64,000 bases of DNA, from NCBI GenBank assembly GCA_009760855.2, contig WPIO01000114.1, positions 825,001 to 889,000 on the forward strand, written 5' to 3'. This DNA is from Cristatella mucedo (Eukaryota > Bryozoa > Phylactolaemata > Cristatellidae). A model generated the notes under the pieces. The model made no database searches. It was not told the origin of the DNA and saw only the letters and a list, made by a program, of their open reading frames with translations. Both the position numbers and the translations under genes were made by a program. Shown piece after piece: positions 45,336 through 58,500 of this stretch (within the stretch, counting starts at the first letter, position 1; each line of letters starts with the position of its first letter).

Positions 45336-45532
45336 GAACGAATGGCACGCTGCAGCGTTCGCCCCAGTTTGACAGGTACGAACTCGTGCCTGGCGGCGTC
45401 GAGCAGGACCGAACATTATGGCTTGCCGACGCAGCTACCGCCACCCAGCAACCGCCGACACCGCAGCTGCTGCCGCAGCCGCTCGCTCCATTAGAAACCG
45501 TCACTCCAAACCATCTATCCTTCCAATTATAA
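45336..45532 (+). CDS. candidate terminal exon, unknown protein
   Basis: An acceptor-like gctcatttgcag ends at 45335. The frame that follows (two leading bases, then 64 codons and TAA) is free of stops. It has protein-like composition: LQRSPQFDRYELVPGGVEQD, then LWLADAATATQQPPTPQLLP, a Pro/Gln-rich C-terminus. The block is CpG-rich and surrounded by AT-rich DNA, like the TAF1A exon at 60.9 kb. A TAG just upstream means an intron is needed. No upstream plus-strand exon or polyadenylation signal was found, and the family is unknown. Confidence 0.3.
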
Positions 45533-45753
45533 TGAGTTGATTTTAATTCAATAGAACGTTAACTTGATTTGATCACGTACCGTATTTTCCGCATTTAAGA
45601 AGCACCTAATCATAAGACGCACCATATATCAGGAGCGGTTTTCACAATTCGTGTAAGCAATATTTTACATAAGACCTACCAACATAAAAGATGAACGCTT
45701 GGTGGAGAGAACCTAAAACTGTGTCTATGACGCTTCTTATATATGCGAAAATA

Positions 45754-45754
<1 letters not shown>

Positions 45755-45826
<72 letters not shown>
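45755..45826. repeat. (AT)n microsatellite
   Basis: About 36 AT units followed by atacatatctg. Confidence 0.98.
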
Positions 45827-45831
<5 letters not shown>

Positions 45832-45889
45832 CTGTATTCTTAGTTATACACTCAAAAAAGGGGGAAATGTCTTACGGGAGGTAATGTGG

Positions 45890-45960
45890 GGGATGTCTAA
45901 GGGTCAACGGGGGGGGGGGGTGAGGGTGGGAATGTCAGGGGGGGGGGCAAAACGTCCAGG
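45890..45960. repeat. G-rich tracts
   Basis: Two runs of G (about 10 and 8) with GGTGAGGGTGGG between them; capable of G-quadruplex formation on the plus strand. Confidence 0.8.
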
Positions 45961-46493
45961 TGGGTAATGTCGTACAACCACGACTAATACCTTTAGCAAC
46001 ATTTAAGAACAGAAGAAGGCAGAATAATCTTCATAACTTTACAAGTATTGGATAAAGAGATTACTTGAGCATAAATGATGAATCAAAGAAAAGAGCTGCC
46101 CAATCACAGGCATTTCAAATTGACTATCACAAGGTTTTCGCTTGAATGCTACACCGAGATTCGCAGGATGCTGGTGCACATAATTCGGGCCAAAAACGAG
46201 CAGCACAGCTTGCAATAATTGAAGACCTGACGACAGTCTGTTTCTCGGAGAAAGGTGGGTACATTGATAAAATCCAAGTGAATAAGACTGCTGCCCTGAA
46301 ACTTGTAATGCCTAAATGCACCTGTGATTACAAGCACTGCTGAGAAGTGATTGTAATTTGGGGATACGCCCCTTCGTCGTAGCTGCAGTGCAGAAAAAAT
46401 TAGCTTGCCGGCATACTAAGGATTGCCGGTGTCGTCTTTCCTGCCCCTGTCTCACAATTATGTAAGATGGGATAGCAAATCGAAAGGCTCGAA
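45961..46493. other. region downstream of the TAF1A stop
   Basis: Expected to hold the TAF1A 3' UTR (minus strand). No canonical AATAAA on the minus strand was seen close to the stop codon. Nothing else is supported. Confidence 0.4.
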
Positions 46494-46588
46494 TCAGCTA
46501 CCATGAGCAGGCAGCAGCGATGCCAAGCGCTCGGAAATATCTGATCGGACGGCAAGAGCAGCAGTCACGGCAGTCCGATAGTCGTTCA
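46494..46588 (-). CDS. TAF1A: TAF1A last coding exon
   Basis: The acceptor ggtttctttgcag ends at 46589. Two leading bases complete a Val codon, then [20 protein letters not shown] and [10 protein letters not shown] lead to TGA at 46494-46496. The helix corresponds to the DTALACEKAFVAGLL region of vertebrate TAF1A, but the protein ends about 20-30 residues earlier and lacks the basic C-terminal tail. Another frame of the same DNA gives a spurious RYFRAL, which should not be taken as the homologous RYFRYIL. Confidence 0.85.
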
Positions 46589-49500
46589 CTGCAAAGAAAC
46601 CAGATGCTACGCCTGTTTGTTTGAGCACAACCAAACACATAGGCAGATGAGCAAAGGGCAAGCACTGACGAACGCGTGGTCTCACCAGGTCCTAAGAAAT
46701 AAAACGAAGCCACACACTTCTGGCAGAGCAACTCGGCAGTGGCATCCCACGAAGCTTGCTGCAAGGAAGACTGTGGGACAGAGGCAGCGTCGGCACGGTG
46801 AGAGGCAGAGCTCAGTGCTGTCGCTACACCCGAGCAGCCGAAGTGAAGCAGTGGCCACCAGGTGGAGCGACTAGTCCACTCCTTCGAAAGATGACTCGTA
46901 AATTGGACTTCGGACCTGTGCACACAGCATGCCTGGTCAGCAACTACACAATTGAATGCATGCAAACGCAAGAATGAATTAGTGTATCAGTCATTTAGTT
47001 ATTGGGCACCGAGCACTGCAACAGCTGACAACCTCTGACATTGAGGGATCAATAGCAATCCAGTTTACCAGCCAAGATACACGTGACTGTTTTTGACACT
47101 TAGGGCCGTGCCGGCAGCATTCTTGATGGCGGCTGCCTACTCTTGGCAAAAGAGGCTTAGAAAGTTCAAGGCATTTTGAGAACGAAAATGCATCACCTTG
47201 CAAATACCTTCAAAGTAAATCTCGGCCGAAATTCTTGCATTTTAATTTAAAGTGCTCTAGCTGATGCCAAGGAAGTGCTCGTGCTGAATCAAAATCTATT
47301 TTAATCTTCGCGAGTCTCCAGCGGTCAAGTAAAGCTGAAGGTTTAGAGCTATACGTTTGCTGATGCCCTGTCAGACGCAAAATGGCTGACGAAGTAAATT
47401 GGCACCGCATAGCTATAACTAACTACTAACCGAGAGACCTGCTGGCAGCTTTTTACTTACGATAGGGCAATAGGGCCGTGATAGCTCAGGAGGTAATGTG
47501 CTTGCTCTTGGTCGTGGGTTCGAATCCTACAGTGGGCAATCCTTTATTGCCAACTGCAAGCAGTGGTGACAGCCGCCATGGCTCTTCGGCAGCTGTAGAA
47601 ATGAGGCAATTAAATCATCAAGTATTTTTAGTGGTTCTGTATGTTGAAATTACAGCTTTAATTGGAGCCACAGCTGAAAGTCTCGTATAACTTCAGCAAT
47701 TGAGGGGGGTTTGAAACAAAGCAAGAATGGTTAGCTACCGGAAGTACTACCCATCAGGCTGGTTCTACGCACGGCTTATGTTTGTTGACCACAACCCCAA
47801 TAATGGTTGCAGCTTGGCATCTAATTGCAATTGCAGTCATATGGGCATTTGCTTAAGCCGTAGCTCCAGCACACAGGTGGAATTGTAAAGCTAATCCTTT
47901 AGGCTGTGGTTAAGCTCTATGTAGAGTACTGTAGAGAGGACCCGTGGACAACTTGGTGGGTAGAACGAAAGATCGGTAATCCAGCGACTGTCACTCAAGC
48001 AAAAGCTTTTGGTACTCAGCACCTCCACACATGGCCTTATGCTGCTGTAGATTTTGAATCAACATATTTACATATTTAGAAATTCAGTCTACGCTAAAAA
48101 CTAGCATAATGGAAACAAAAAAGCACACGTTATTTATCTACCCGACTAATCAATGCAAAGCTACATCTTCAGTGATATCGATATGCATGCACATGCCACA
48201 CGGCTAAGAAAATATTTTACTCCAACATATAAAGTGGTCACGAAATTTCAAAACTGGAACTCAAAATATACACGAACGTTTTGATTGCCTTGAACAAATA
48301 ACAAACTTTCCCAGAGCAACATGCCTAAATATATTAATAACATTGCATTCACATGGCATCCTACCGAAAAACCTCCTTCTAGCACTTCACATATCCAGAA
48401 TTAAAGCATATATGCTGATTGGAGGTGAAAGCAAGCCAATTCGATAATGCAAGCAAGCCTATTTGAAAAAATGTTTAAAATTTTCCGACACTTCCTTTAT
48501 TAGTCGGATAAAGCCTCAGGCCGCAAAGTGCTACTGTGCTTCCTCTTTGCTTCAGAAATCTTCCTAAAATTCTGACCCAAGTATAGTGTAGAAACGAATA
48601 AAAATTATAATAGTACATTCAATAGTGGGCTCAGAGAACTGAATCTCTTCATTGGCACTTTACGGAAGCTGTGTATAAAGCATTATAAAATGATTGATGG
48701 TAACATCAGGAAGTAGCAGGCATAGTGTAAGCAGATACATGCATACAAAGAACAAATCATAAAAACCTACTAAATGCTGTAATAAACAGGTGCAATTCTT
48801 TTTAAATGTCATGTCAGGGGACGTTGTAACGTGCATCGGTAGTAAGTGAGTTCCAGGCTTTGGGAGCATACGAAGTCAATGCACGGTCTCCCAAGGATTT
48901 GAGGTTTCCACGAGGTATAGGTAAACAGTTAGTTTCCGAAAAGCCAGTGGTATGATACTAGGCCTGGTGGGAGAGTAGATCTGAAAAGTAGGCTGGAGCC
49001 AAAGAATAAAGTGACCTAAAAGTCAGCGACAAAACCTTGGAGTCAATCCGTTGCTTGACAGGTAGCCAGTGCAGGTCGGTGAGAAGTGGCGTGATGCGGC
49101 AACTGCAAAGCTCCCGACAAACAAGCCTAGCTGCGGAGTTTTGCACCAGCTGTAACCGCCTGATTGCACATGCCGATAGGCAAGCAAGCAGTGAGTTACA
49201 GAAGTCGAGACAAATGTCACAAATGCATGAACCAACTTAGATGCGGTATCCCTATCTAAAGAATCCCAAATTTTAGCAATGTTACCTAGCTGAAAATAGG
49301 CAGACTTGACTGTGGAGCTGATGTTGTCGTCTAACAAAAGGTCAATTTGGACCATGACACCTAGATTTCGTGCAAATTCAACAGGAGATATGCTGGCAGA
49401 GCCGATTTTGAGCCTTAGCCTGTCCAATTCCTAAATCACACATGGTTTGCCCATAACCAGTAAGTTAGTTGTATCATAATTTAATTTAAGAAAATTTGTT

Positions 49501-52500
49501 GCCATTCATGTGTGGATGTCATCAATTCATGCAGCAAGGGAGTTAAGAGAATTCAACGTGCTGTAGGCATCAAAGCAACCGTACAATTGAGTGTCATCTG
49601 CATAGAACCAAAAGCCTGTATTGTGCTTGGCAATCACATCGGCAAATATAAGTGTATAAACCATGAAAAGAAATGGACCATGCACAGAGCAAGCACCGAG
49701 GCACCCCATATTTCAGAGGTTCTCGGGAAGTCTTTGTCATAATAATAATAATAATAATAATAATAGCTGATCTAACAGCCTCTTTTTGTATAGCGACAGA
49801 AGAACCTTAACGGCTATCACCACCGCTTGCAGTGGCAATAAAGGAAGCGAAAGCCTGGATTGTGCTTGGCAATCACATCGGCAACTAGAAGTGCATAAAC
49901 CATGAAAAGAATCGGACCATAAACGAAGCACTAAGGTACCCCACATTTCAGAGGTTCCCGGGTAGTCTTTGTCCATTCACATCAATACTCTGGAGCCTCT
50001 CACTGAGATAGGAATTGAACCATTGTAATGCAGTGCCAGAGATGCAGAGGCGAGATGAGAGGCGCTATGAAAGGACTTGATGATCGATAGTATCAGAAGG
50101 TGCCGAATGATCGAGCAAAACAAGCAAAAGATACTCCCCCCATTTCTGCATTCCTAAGTAGGTAGTTCTACACTCAAAAGCATTGCTGACTCTGTGGAGC
50201 GATTAGCTCTAAAGCCAATAAATCCAATAGCTTGAAGAATCAAATAAAAAAGGTTTATATGAAGGATTGGATACAGTGTGCAGCTGAACGAGATCTACGG
50301 TCTGCTCGGTGGCATTCTATCCTACTTTTGCTTTCAAAAAGCCGTGTAGCTGGCCAATCAAAGTGTGTACTCAAGGCACGAGCTAAATGTGCTAAGTATT
50401 ACACACAATTCTAGAGAATCAGCAACCTTGTTGCCTGCTAACTGCATACTGCTAAGAACTGGAACCATGGTTGGTCCCCACTAATGCCAGATGCTTTGTG
50501 GTCAGTGATTAGAGTGAATGCTATCGCAGTGAAGATTGAAGGCAAATTTTGAAAGGGATAGCAAAGCTGGAAAACCTCCATGAGTAGGAGTCTAAGACAA
50601 GTGCACACTAGCGGTGCAGGGAGGGTGCCGAAATACAAGAAAGATTGACAGAAGACGTCTGAGAAGCTGAAAAAAAATAGTAGATGGGCCAGAAGGATAA
50701 AATAAACATCCCACATAGTGGTATACCATAAGTCATATAGGTTTCTAGTAGCCAGAGCTGTCTCGTCGATTCCTGCTGCAAGCAGAGTTCCAGCTGCTGC
50801 CTGCTCGGTTACTTCTAATTGTGAAGCTTTGCATAGGTATCAGGAGATAATCCATGTAGGGTAGGTCAGTGTTTATTCTGCAGCAGCTTTTCAGCTCAAG
50901 TCTGCTCGCTGATGCTACAGCACATTGCCCTCTCTCTTACCCATTTTCTGTCAACAAGCTGGCAATACAACTCCAAGGTCGAATGTCATGTCTCCAGCTC
51001 GGGTAGTCAAGCATTGCCATCAGTGCACTCAAACACAGCTCAGCACTACCGGCCAACTCTGAAAAGAGTAAGCAAAGGTTGAAGGCAAGGCAAGTAAAAC
51101 AGCAAAGCAAGATAAAAAATAACTGCCACGACGGTACTGCAAACAGTTTACAATTGAGAGGGGAATGTGCTACGATGGCGACTCCACCAGGTGTTCTTTT
51201 TTTTGGCTGCCGTACACAGTTTAGCACTCCTCCAGATCTTCAATGGGTTGCTCTTAAATGCATAAATCGTGCTTAGCAGCCCTTTTACATGCTATATAGA
51301 GACAAGAAAACACCACGGCTGTGCCCTAAGAGCTGCAATCTCACAGCACTGCCGGCATGCGAACGCAGAATTGAAGCTATACAGGGCAGCAAGGCCCAAC
51401 AAAATGAAGCCGACACTTGTAGGAGACAATCATAAACACACCAACCTTGACAGCAAAATAGGTTCCGGTGAACCAACATAGGCAACTTGTTTGTGACACG
51501 GCTAAAGTAGCAACAGGAAATATCCTCTGATTACAAACCTGTCCATTCTCGGTGTTCCATTCTGAATATTTTTCCTACGGCTGCATGCTACGTCAGTCAA
51601 ATGAGTACCGAAAAATATTCAGTTACTAAATAACGGCTAGGAATGGGTAATACCATAATCCATCGTGAGGTGGCATGCAAGCTCGTCAAGCAACATCTGA
51701 GCAGTTATGGTTCAAGCATTGAGCAGGCAGCTCAGTTTCGCCTTCAGGCTTTGCACCGGTCGGTCAGTGGTGCTCTAGTCGCCCTCAAGAGCTATTGCAT
51801 GCTAATATAAATTGCATGCAACCCTCAGCTAGTAGTCAAATAGATTTCTAGAAGCCAAGGCTAAGGGCTTGTTATGTTGAGATATTGGCATGGCGTTTAT
51901 GCCATATTAGTCTCGGAATACCTGCTTGCACCGATGCTGCACCTACAAGTCGCTAGGCATGCTTTAAGGGCCTTACTGATATTTGTCGAGCGTCAGCAAG
52001 GATGAGCATTCTTAGGAGCAAGTATTTTCGGCCGAGATCTGTCCTGACGTGGAAGTTTCGACACCAGTTTGTAATCACTGCGCAAAGGAGACCACCACAT
52101 GTGACTTGTGTGTGCCATTATGGTAGATGTGGATGATTTGTGTGCTGATACCGCGTATGATATCACTTAGCATATTGATAGGGCTCCCTTACAGCTAAGT
52201 AATATGAATAATAATAATGCTAATGTTAATTGGTAATTGATAATTAATAATTGATAGGACTCCCTTACAGCATATGCTAAGTGTCTAGCAAGCTATTTCA
52301 TTCCCCCAGGATAATATAAAAATGCCATGTTATTATTATTATAATTATTAGCATAATTATAATTACTATACCACGTCCCTTTCTGAATGTAAGCAAACAT
52401 AAACTTATTGGACTAAGGGAGCTCATTATATTAAAAAGTTGTCATTAAGATTGCAGCATTACATACAATAGTAATAGTATAGGTCAAAGTCAGAGCAAGA

Positions 52501-55500
52501 GTCGGATCAGAAAATTTTCAAGGGAAACTGAGCCTCGACCTTGACAAGCCCGGAATAACAAGGTTGTGCTTGAATGGCGGTTCGCTGGCATGCTCACGTT
52601 TAGGCCGGTTCCAATTGAAGGCAGCCACCAGCACCCCCTGCATTCCAAGGCCGTTTATTGAATCATAAGCCAGTACTTTCCACAAAATTCTTCACCAGAA
52701 GCATTTTTTGCCATGGTTCCGTAAGACTTTAGGGTCTTTAACAGGCAACTTTTATAAAAAGACCAATTTAGTTTCGGGTAGGATAGCAGGAAATATGTAA
52801 TATACAGCTTCTAGGAGGAATAACCTAACGTCCTATGATAGAAGGACGACTCAGCCCATTGCCAAACCGATTTGCCACTTTTCTATGCATTGAGAGTTTC
52901 AGATGCCATCGGTTTCAAAATCCCTGGTTCGATACGAATGCCAACTCACCATTTTCCTAAGCTGCACTCAGTTAACACAATTGCAGTAAAGTAAAAGTAC
53001 AGTCATTGTTAGCTGCTCCGATAGCCTCATTTCTATTGCAGCAGTGGCTATCACTGTTGTTAGCTAAGTATAATAAAGAATAGCTTGTTGAAAGACTAAT
53101 ATCTACAATCTGGGTCGTGAAGTGCAGGCACATGACAACAAGGCCAAGAATCAGAGGTACATTCTCTCTCGACGAACTAATAGTGCAATTTTGGTGGTCT
53201 TTTCCAAGGAGAAGAAATGCACTAAGTTTTGGTTGTTACATAATTCAGTCGAATTGTATGCATTGGCAATAAACTTCCAGTTGACATCTGGGCAACAGTA
53301 GTGTTTATTATCTTACAGTCTCAGCCGTACATCACCTATTCCAGTTGTCAGCTCCTAGCGTTAAGCCCTATTAACATTTGCTTTGAAGGCGACAGATAAG
53401 GTCTCGCACCAAGGCCGAGTGAGCTCAAATAGAGCTGATACTGATGGTGTCAAAAGATCAATGCAATGATGCACAGCTTGGCACGAACCCAACACGAAAA
53501 AACTAATGCATCATAAAAGACAAAACAACGTAAAAGCCCATATAGTGCCACAGGAGTGACAAGCAGCTTTGAGAAACCTACCAGAACGGAGAAGCAATTT
53601 GCAATATGTAAGCACAAGCTCGTTCGATGGCACCAACTTCTGCAGCACCTAAAGCAAGAGAATTAAAAACCTTTCAACAGGGTAACTGGAATATGTTGAC
53701 ACATTTTAAATATAGAAGACACCAGAATGGTGGGGACACCCACAACATATCCTGGGCTTAGGACGACTAGATCTCTTTTGCAGTGATTATAAACTCTCCA
53801 TCCCATTGCCAGACTGGCGAGGTCTCGCAAGGTTACAATTTGAAGCAGCCGAAAACTATGTCATACACACGGAAAGATATGATCTTCGCAGCAGATTAAG
53901 TACCCACGACACAAGGTAGGATTTAAATGACAGTCAGTAATCACTGCAGCACGGTAAAGTAAGGTCTGCTGATCAAATAACCTCATTTTGTATGCCCACA
54001 GCATATATTTTGTGCTATTACTATCACTTGTAGTTGTTGATTAAGATCTGCTAACAGCTGGACTAAAATCCACGACCCGACTCGGTAAGTGCTTTCCAAC
54101 TTGACCCCTCAAGCATTTGCCATGATGTGCCACGTGTCCATATCTCACGAGCTGGTCCTTAGCGACAATGCTTGCCAACGTTTTAGCAAATAATATCACT
54201 GCTCCGGAAACTTAGAATGAACGTGAATACGGAAATCTGGCCTGCGCAACAGAGAGATGTACAGTAGGAAGACCATATATAATCACGTTACATTTTATAG
54301 CTGATCATTCAAAACCTTGGGGTTCCAAATTAAAACAGCCTTTTCTCCACCAACATGGTCAACGTTGTGACTTACAAATCCTGCTTATCCAATATGCAGT
54401 GGAAGCAAGCTTTTCAGAGACCTGCCAAAATTATCTATCGAGCTGTGCAACCAATATGTTTTGGCAGATTGCACTAGTGAGGAAACTAGTCCCGGGACCC
54501 GTGCTTGATTCACGTGTTTTCACAACTTATCCTGTCCCTATCGCAGATGAAGTTAATAATAACGACCCGAGCTTTCATTTCGATGCGGATGACACACAGC
54601 TGTACCTGCACTTTAATTCCTTACTGCCTTCCATCATATAAAATTTTCCTTGATGTACGTATTACTGAAATATACACTAGGATAGCGACCAACTTTCTCA
54701 AATTAACCGATGAGGCCAGTGTTAATTCTGAGACTGGAAAACCTATACGTCAAAAAGGTCTCTATATAATGTAATGTATCTACAGCTGTAACTCCACAAA
54801 GTCATAAAGACCAGGTGGGTTTTATGCAGGAGAGCTTTGTATAGCGCACTCACAGCCTAAGCAGCTTTCGGTACGCATTCAGTAGCCAACAGACTTCGTC
54901 TCACGCAACACAGTGAAAGTGGGAAGCATAGGAGAGTCAGGAGAGCAGTTGAGGTAGTGAGTAGCATAGAAGTAGCAGCTCAGGACGGCTGGAAATGATG
55001 AGCGATAGTCGGGAGCATGAGAGTAGTTGTCGTTGCGTAAGAATTGTGGAAGCGAGTTCCACAGTCTAGGACCTGCAGAGCTAAAGCTTCTGTCGCCAAC
55101 GGTCTTTAAGCGGAGGAATGGAACAGCTAATTTATTGTCCACACAGCTGTCTCTGCCAGCTTATCTCCACTAGAGTTGCACGACCTCTGGTTGTTCGGTT
55201 TAAAAGTGACCTCTTTACTAGACGACAACACCAGCTATACGGTCAGCTACATCACATTGCTAAAATCCAGGCTGGCTTAGACTGGAATACTACATTTAAA
55301 TTGGTCCATGTATTTGTGACATGGCGCATCGACTTCTTTAACCCACTGCTAGCTGGTCTATCGCCTGTGCAATCAGGTGCTTACCGTTAGCGCAAAATTC
55401 TGCAGCTAGGCTTGCCTGTCGTGAGAGTTGCAGTTGCCACATCATATCAATTCTTGCCAACCTGCACTGACTACCAGTCAAGCAACGCATTAACTTAAAG

Positions 55501-58500
55501 GTTCTGTAACTTACTTTTATAGTCATTCATTCCTTTGTACCAGATTACCAAGCAGATTCTTAACTAATGTTCTCATCTAATGTTTCATCAAGGTTATAGT
55601 GCATGAACTGTAGCACAAACTAATGGGTATTTAAAAATCAATGAGAGAGGGCCTCTGGGTCTTCAGGCTCAAATAACATACCAACTAAGTTCTGCGACAA
55701 AATGATGCTGAACGTCATAGCGCCAAATCGGTACCTCAAGCACAGCAATCTTGCGGGCATCGGCTAAGACATCAGATGGGTCCTCATGTCTGTCGAGGAA
55801 CTGGTATAGATATCGATGTGCATTGGGATTCGTAGGACAGCACCAGCTGCAATATCTCTCCAAAACATCGTGGGCTTCGTCTACCATTTCATAATACTCC
55901 AGGATCTACAAGCGAAAGATGACTGCAGTTAGATCAACCACTCCTAAGTAAGCTTAAAGCTGTGCACGATTCACTGTATGCTACCGACTATGGATCCTAC
56001 TAACCAGCTGCTCAAAGTGACATTAGTTGTGCTCTTGCATTCTTTCTAAGCATATCAACATATTTATCATGAGCTCATATTGATCGCTTCCCTTGCAATG
56101 ACCTTTTATGTGACTAGATAGACATTTAGTTCTCTTGTAGAGCTATTCAAAAGACATTATCACCTATCCTTGCTTGTATTGTTCGTCAGTAGCTTGTGTG
56201 CCACACAATGCTAGCTTTAAGCACATATTGTCACATTTAAGCCATGATGGGCTCACAAAGTGATTCGCTGATGCTATGCTCCAACGCTCCCTCCTCCAGG
56301 GCACAGCATCTGCATGCTTTAGCTTTAGCTCTGCAGGGCCTAGACTGTGGAACTTGCTCCTACGATTCTTACACAATGACAACAACTCTCCTGCTGCCGA
56401 CTATGGCTCATCCTTTCCAGTGGTCCTGAGCTGCTACTTCCATGCTAGTCACTGCCTCAACCGTTCTCCTGACTCTGCTATGTTTCCCACTTTCTCTTTG
56501 TTGCGTGAGATGAAGTCTGTTGGCTGCCGAAAGCGTACCGAAAGGAGCTTAGGCCAATGAGGCTGTGAGTGCGCTATACAAAACTCTCCTGCATAACACC
56601 CAAATAGTCTTTGTGGCTTTGTGAAGTTGCAGACGGAGATACATTACATTAAGCTAGAACAAGAGAATGACGGTACCTAAAGGTTGGGTGACAGTTAACA
56701 AGCATAACATGGTTAAGGTGACATGCACACTAATAACATACAAATGTGGTTAGTGGCAGCTTGCACAGTGTCAGAACCAATTAGCACATACAAGAAAAAT
56801 CATTAGGACCAACCAAATAAATTCAAAAAAGTGCATTCTAATTTCTTTTTAAATGTCAAGTCGGGGGAGCAGCCGTGACGTCAGTCGGGAGTGAATTCCA
56901 GGCTTTAGGAGCATACGAACTAAAGAAACAGTCTTCAGAGGATTTGAGGTTCGTACGAGGTGTGGCTAAACCATTTTTGATTAAGAAAAGCAGGTGGCAC
57001 GATGCCTAGCCTGATTGGGGAGTTGCTCTGAAAAGAAGGCTGGAGCTAGAGATAGAGGAAAGTAAAAGTGAGTGACAGAACTTGGTCAATAGGCTGCTTG
57101 ATTGGGTTAGTGCAGGTCGGCAAGAAGCGATGTGATGTAGCAACTACGACGCTCACGATAGACCAGCCTAGCTGCAGAGTTTTCCATAAACTGTAAGCAG
57201 CTAGCTTGCTTGATCCGTAGAAATCAACTGGAGCGAGCAGCTACAAAGTGGAATGTTGTCGTCTCCATTGACGGTTTTCAGATGTTGCTTGTAGATTAAC
57301 CGCCTGTATTTGCAGACTCAGTCAAAGCTCGACTCCAAAAGGCAAATGCAAACACTATTGAAGGTTACAGCTTTGCCGATGGCATCTCCAAGGACTTTAG
57401 GAGAGTTCAAAAATGGCTTTCCTTTGACCAATTTAACCACTTTTAGTAGGCGGCCGGGTATCTTATTTAGTCATTGCATGCAGCCGGTCAAAGCATGGTA
57501 AGACCTGCCTGTATTCATGCTGAGAATACTTAATCAGGCTGAATCTGACAGTCCACAGACTAATACAATGCAGCTTTGCTACCTACACGTTATTTAGATA
57601 CCTATAGCAACAATCGACGATTCGACCTTTGAATGCATGCTTAGTTCCTCCATATTTCCTATCGCGGAAGAGTACCACAGCATGAGCAGCGCCACATACA
57701 TTGTGTGGCCAGTTTGTGTAAGTAAAAAGTGTTAAGCTATCACTGTGTAGGTCACTCCACATAGTCTTGTTTATGCAGATTGCAGTTAGGCCGGATCGTC
57801 ACAGCACCTCCGAAGGGATTGCAGACCCCAGGCAAACCAGCACGGTTGCTCAGTAGTTTACATTTCATGAGTGAAGCAGTGAACTCGAGTCTGCTGGCAT
57901 TGGCAATATCGTGCTTCTTGAGACCATAGCAGTCTCGAATGTAATTGAAAGGCCAGGCACCACCTCTAAAGCATCTGTGTGAATAAGCAAAACCTTAAGG
58001 CATTTGGATTGCAAGCAAGCTAATCGGACTGCAAATAGACATAAGTACACATGCACGTACACACAGGGTCACTTTTACAAGTAAAATATCGCCTCAGGCA
58101 GCCAGAACAATTTTTATTCTAATATTATTTTCAATGCAGCCACCCAAAGCTGGTATTTCTTTTAGATAAACAAATGGGATATTGTCAAAGTATTCAGCTC
58201 TGTTTGGGCACTATACAAGTGAATTATACAAATGAATTATATAAAGTAAGCCAAAACCATCGGGCGAAACTGAACCTTGCGTGCTCTCTTGGGGCGCAAT
58301 ACAAATAAATTATATAAAGTAGGCCAAAACCATCGGGCGAAACTGAACCTTGTGTGACCTCAGTATGGGGCAGCAAGCCTTCACAAACGCACCTCATATA
58401 GATATTTTAGTGTGCAATAGCAGGGCTTGAAGCTGCACAGCAAAGCATGACAGAATATGTCTGAGCTTCATGCCAACCACTCCCAGAAAAACATATTTAT

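Noticed and set aside
46498-46971. 157-codon minus frame containing both [11 protein letters not shown] and RYFRAL
   Set aside because: The first part is the real TAF1A exon, but the frame then reads through an intron. The RYFRAL at its end is in the wrong frame, and the true last exon (46494-46588) is read in another frame with TGA at 46494.
50438-50716. Minus frame with ITDHKASG, reminiscent of the TDHKPL of LTR-element RNase H
   Set aside because: A single short word without neighbouring RNase H or RT motifs; not enough to call an LTR element.
55669-55734. Continuation of the TAF1A NPNAH exon for 22 further codons (VPIWRYDV...)
   Set aside because: It looks superficially like the VPS..L segment, but the exon at 53582-53648 supplies the gap-free match and the donor at 55734 gives the right phase.
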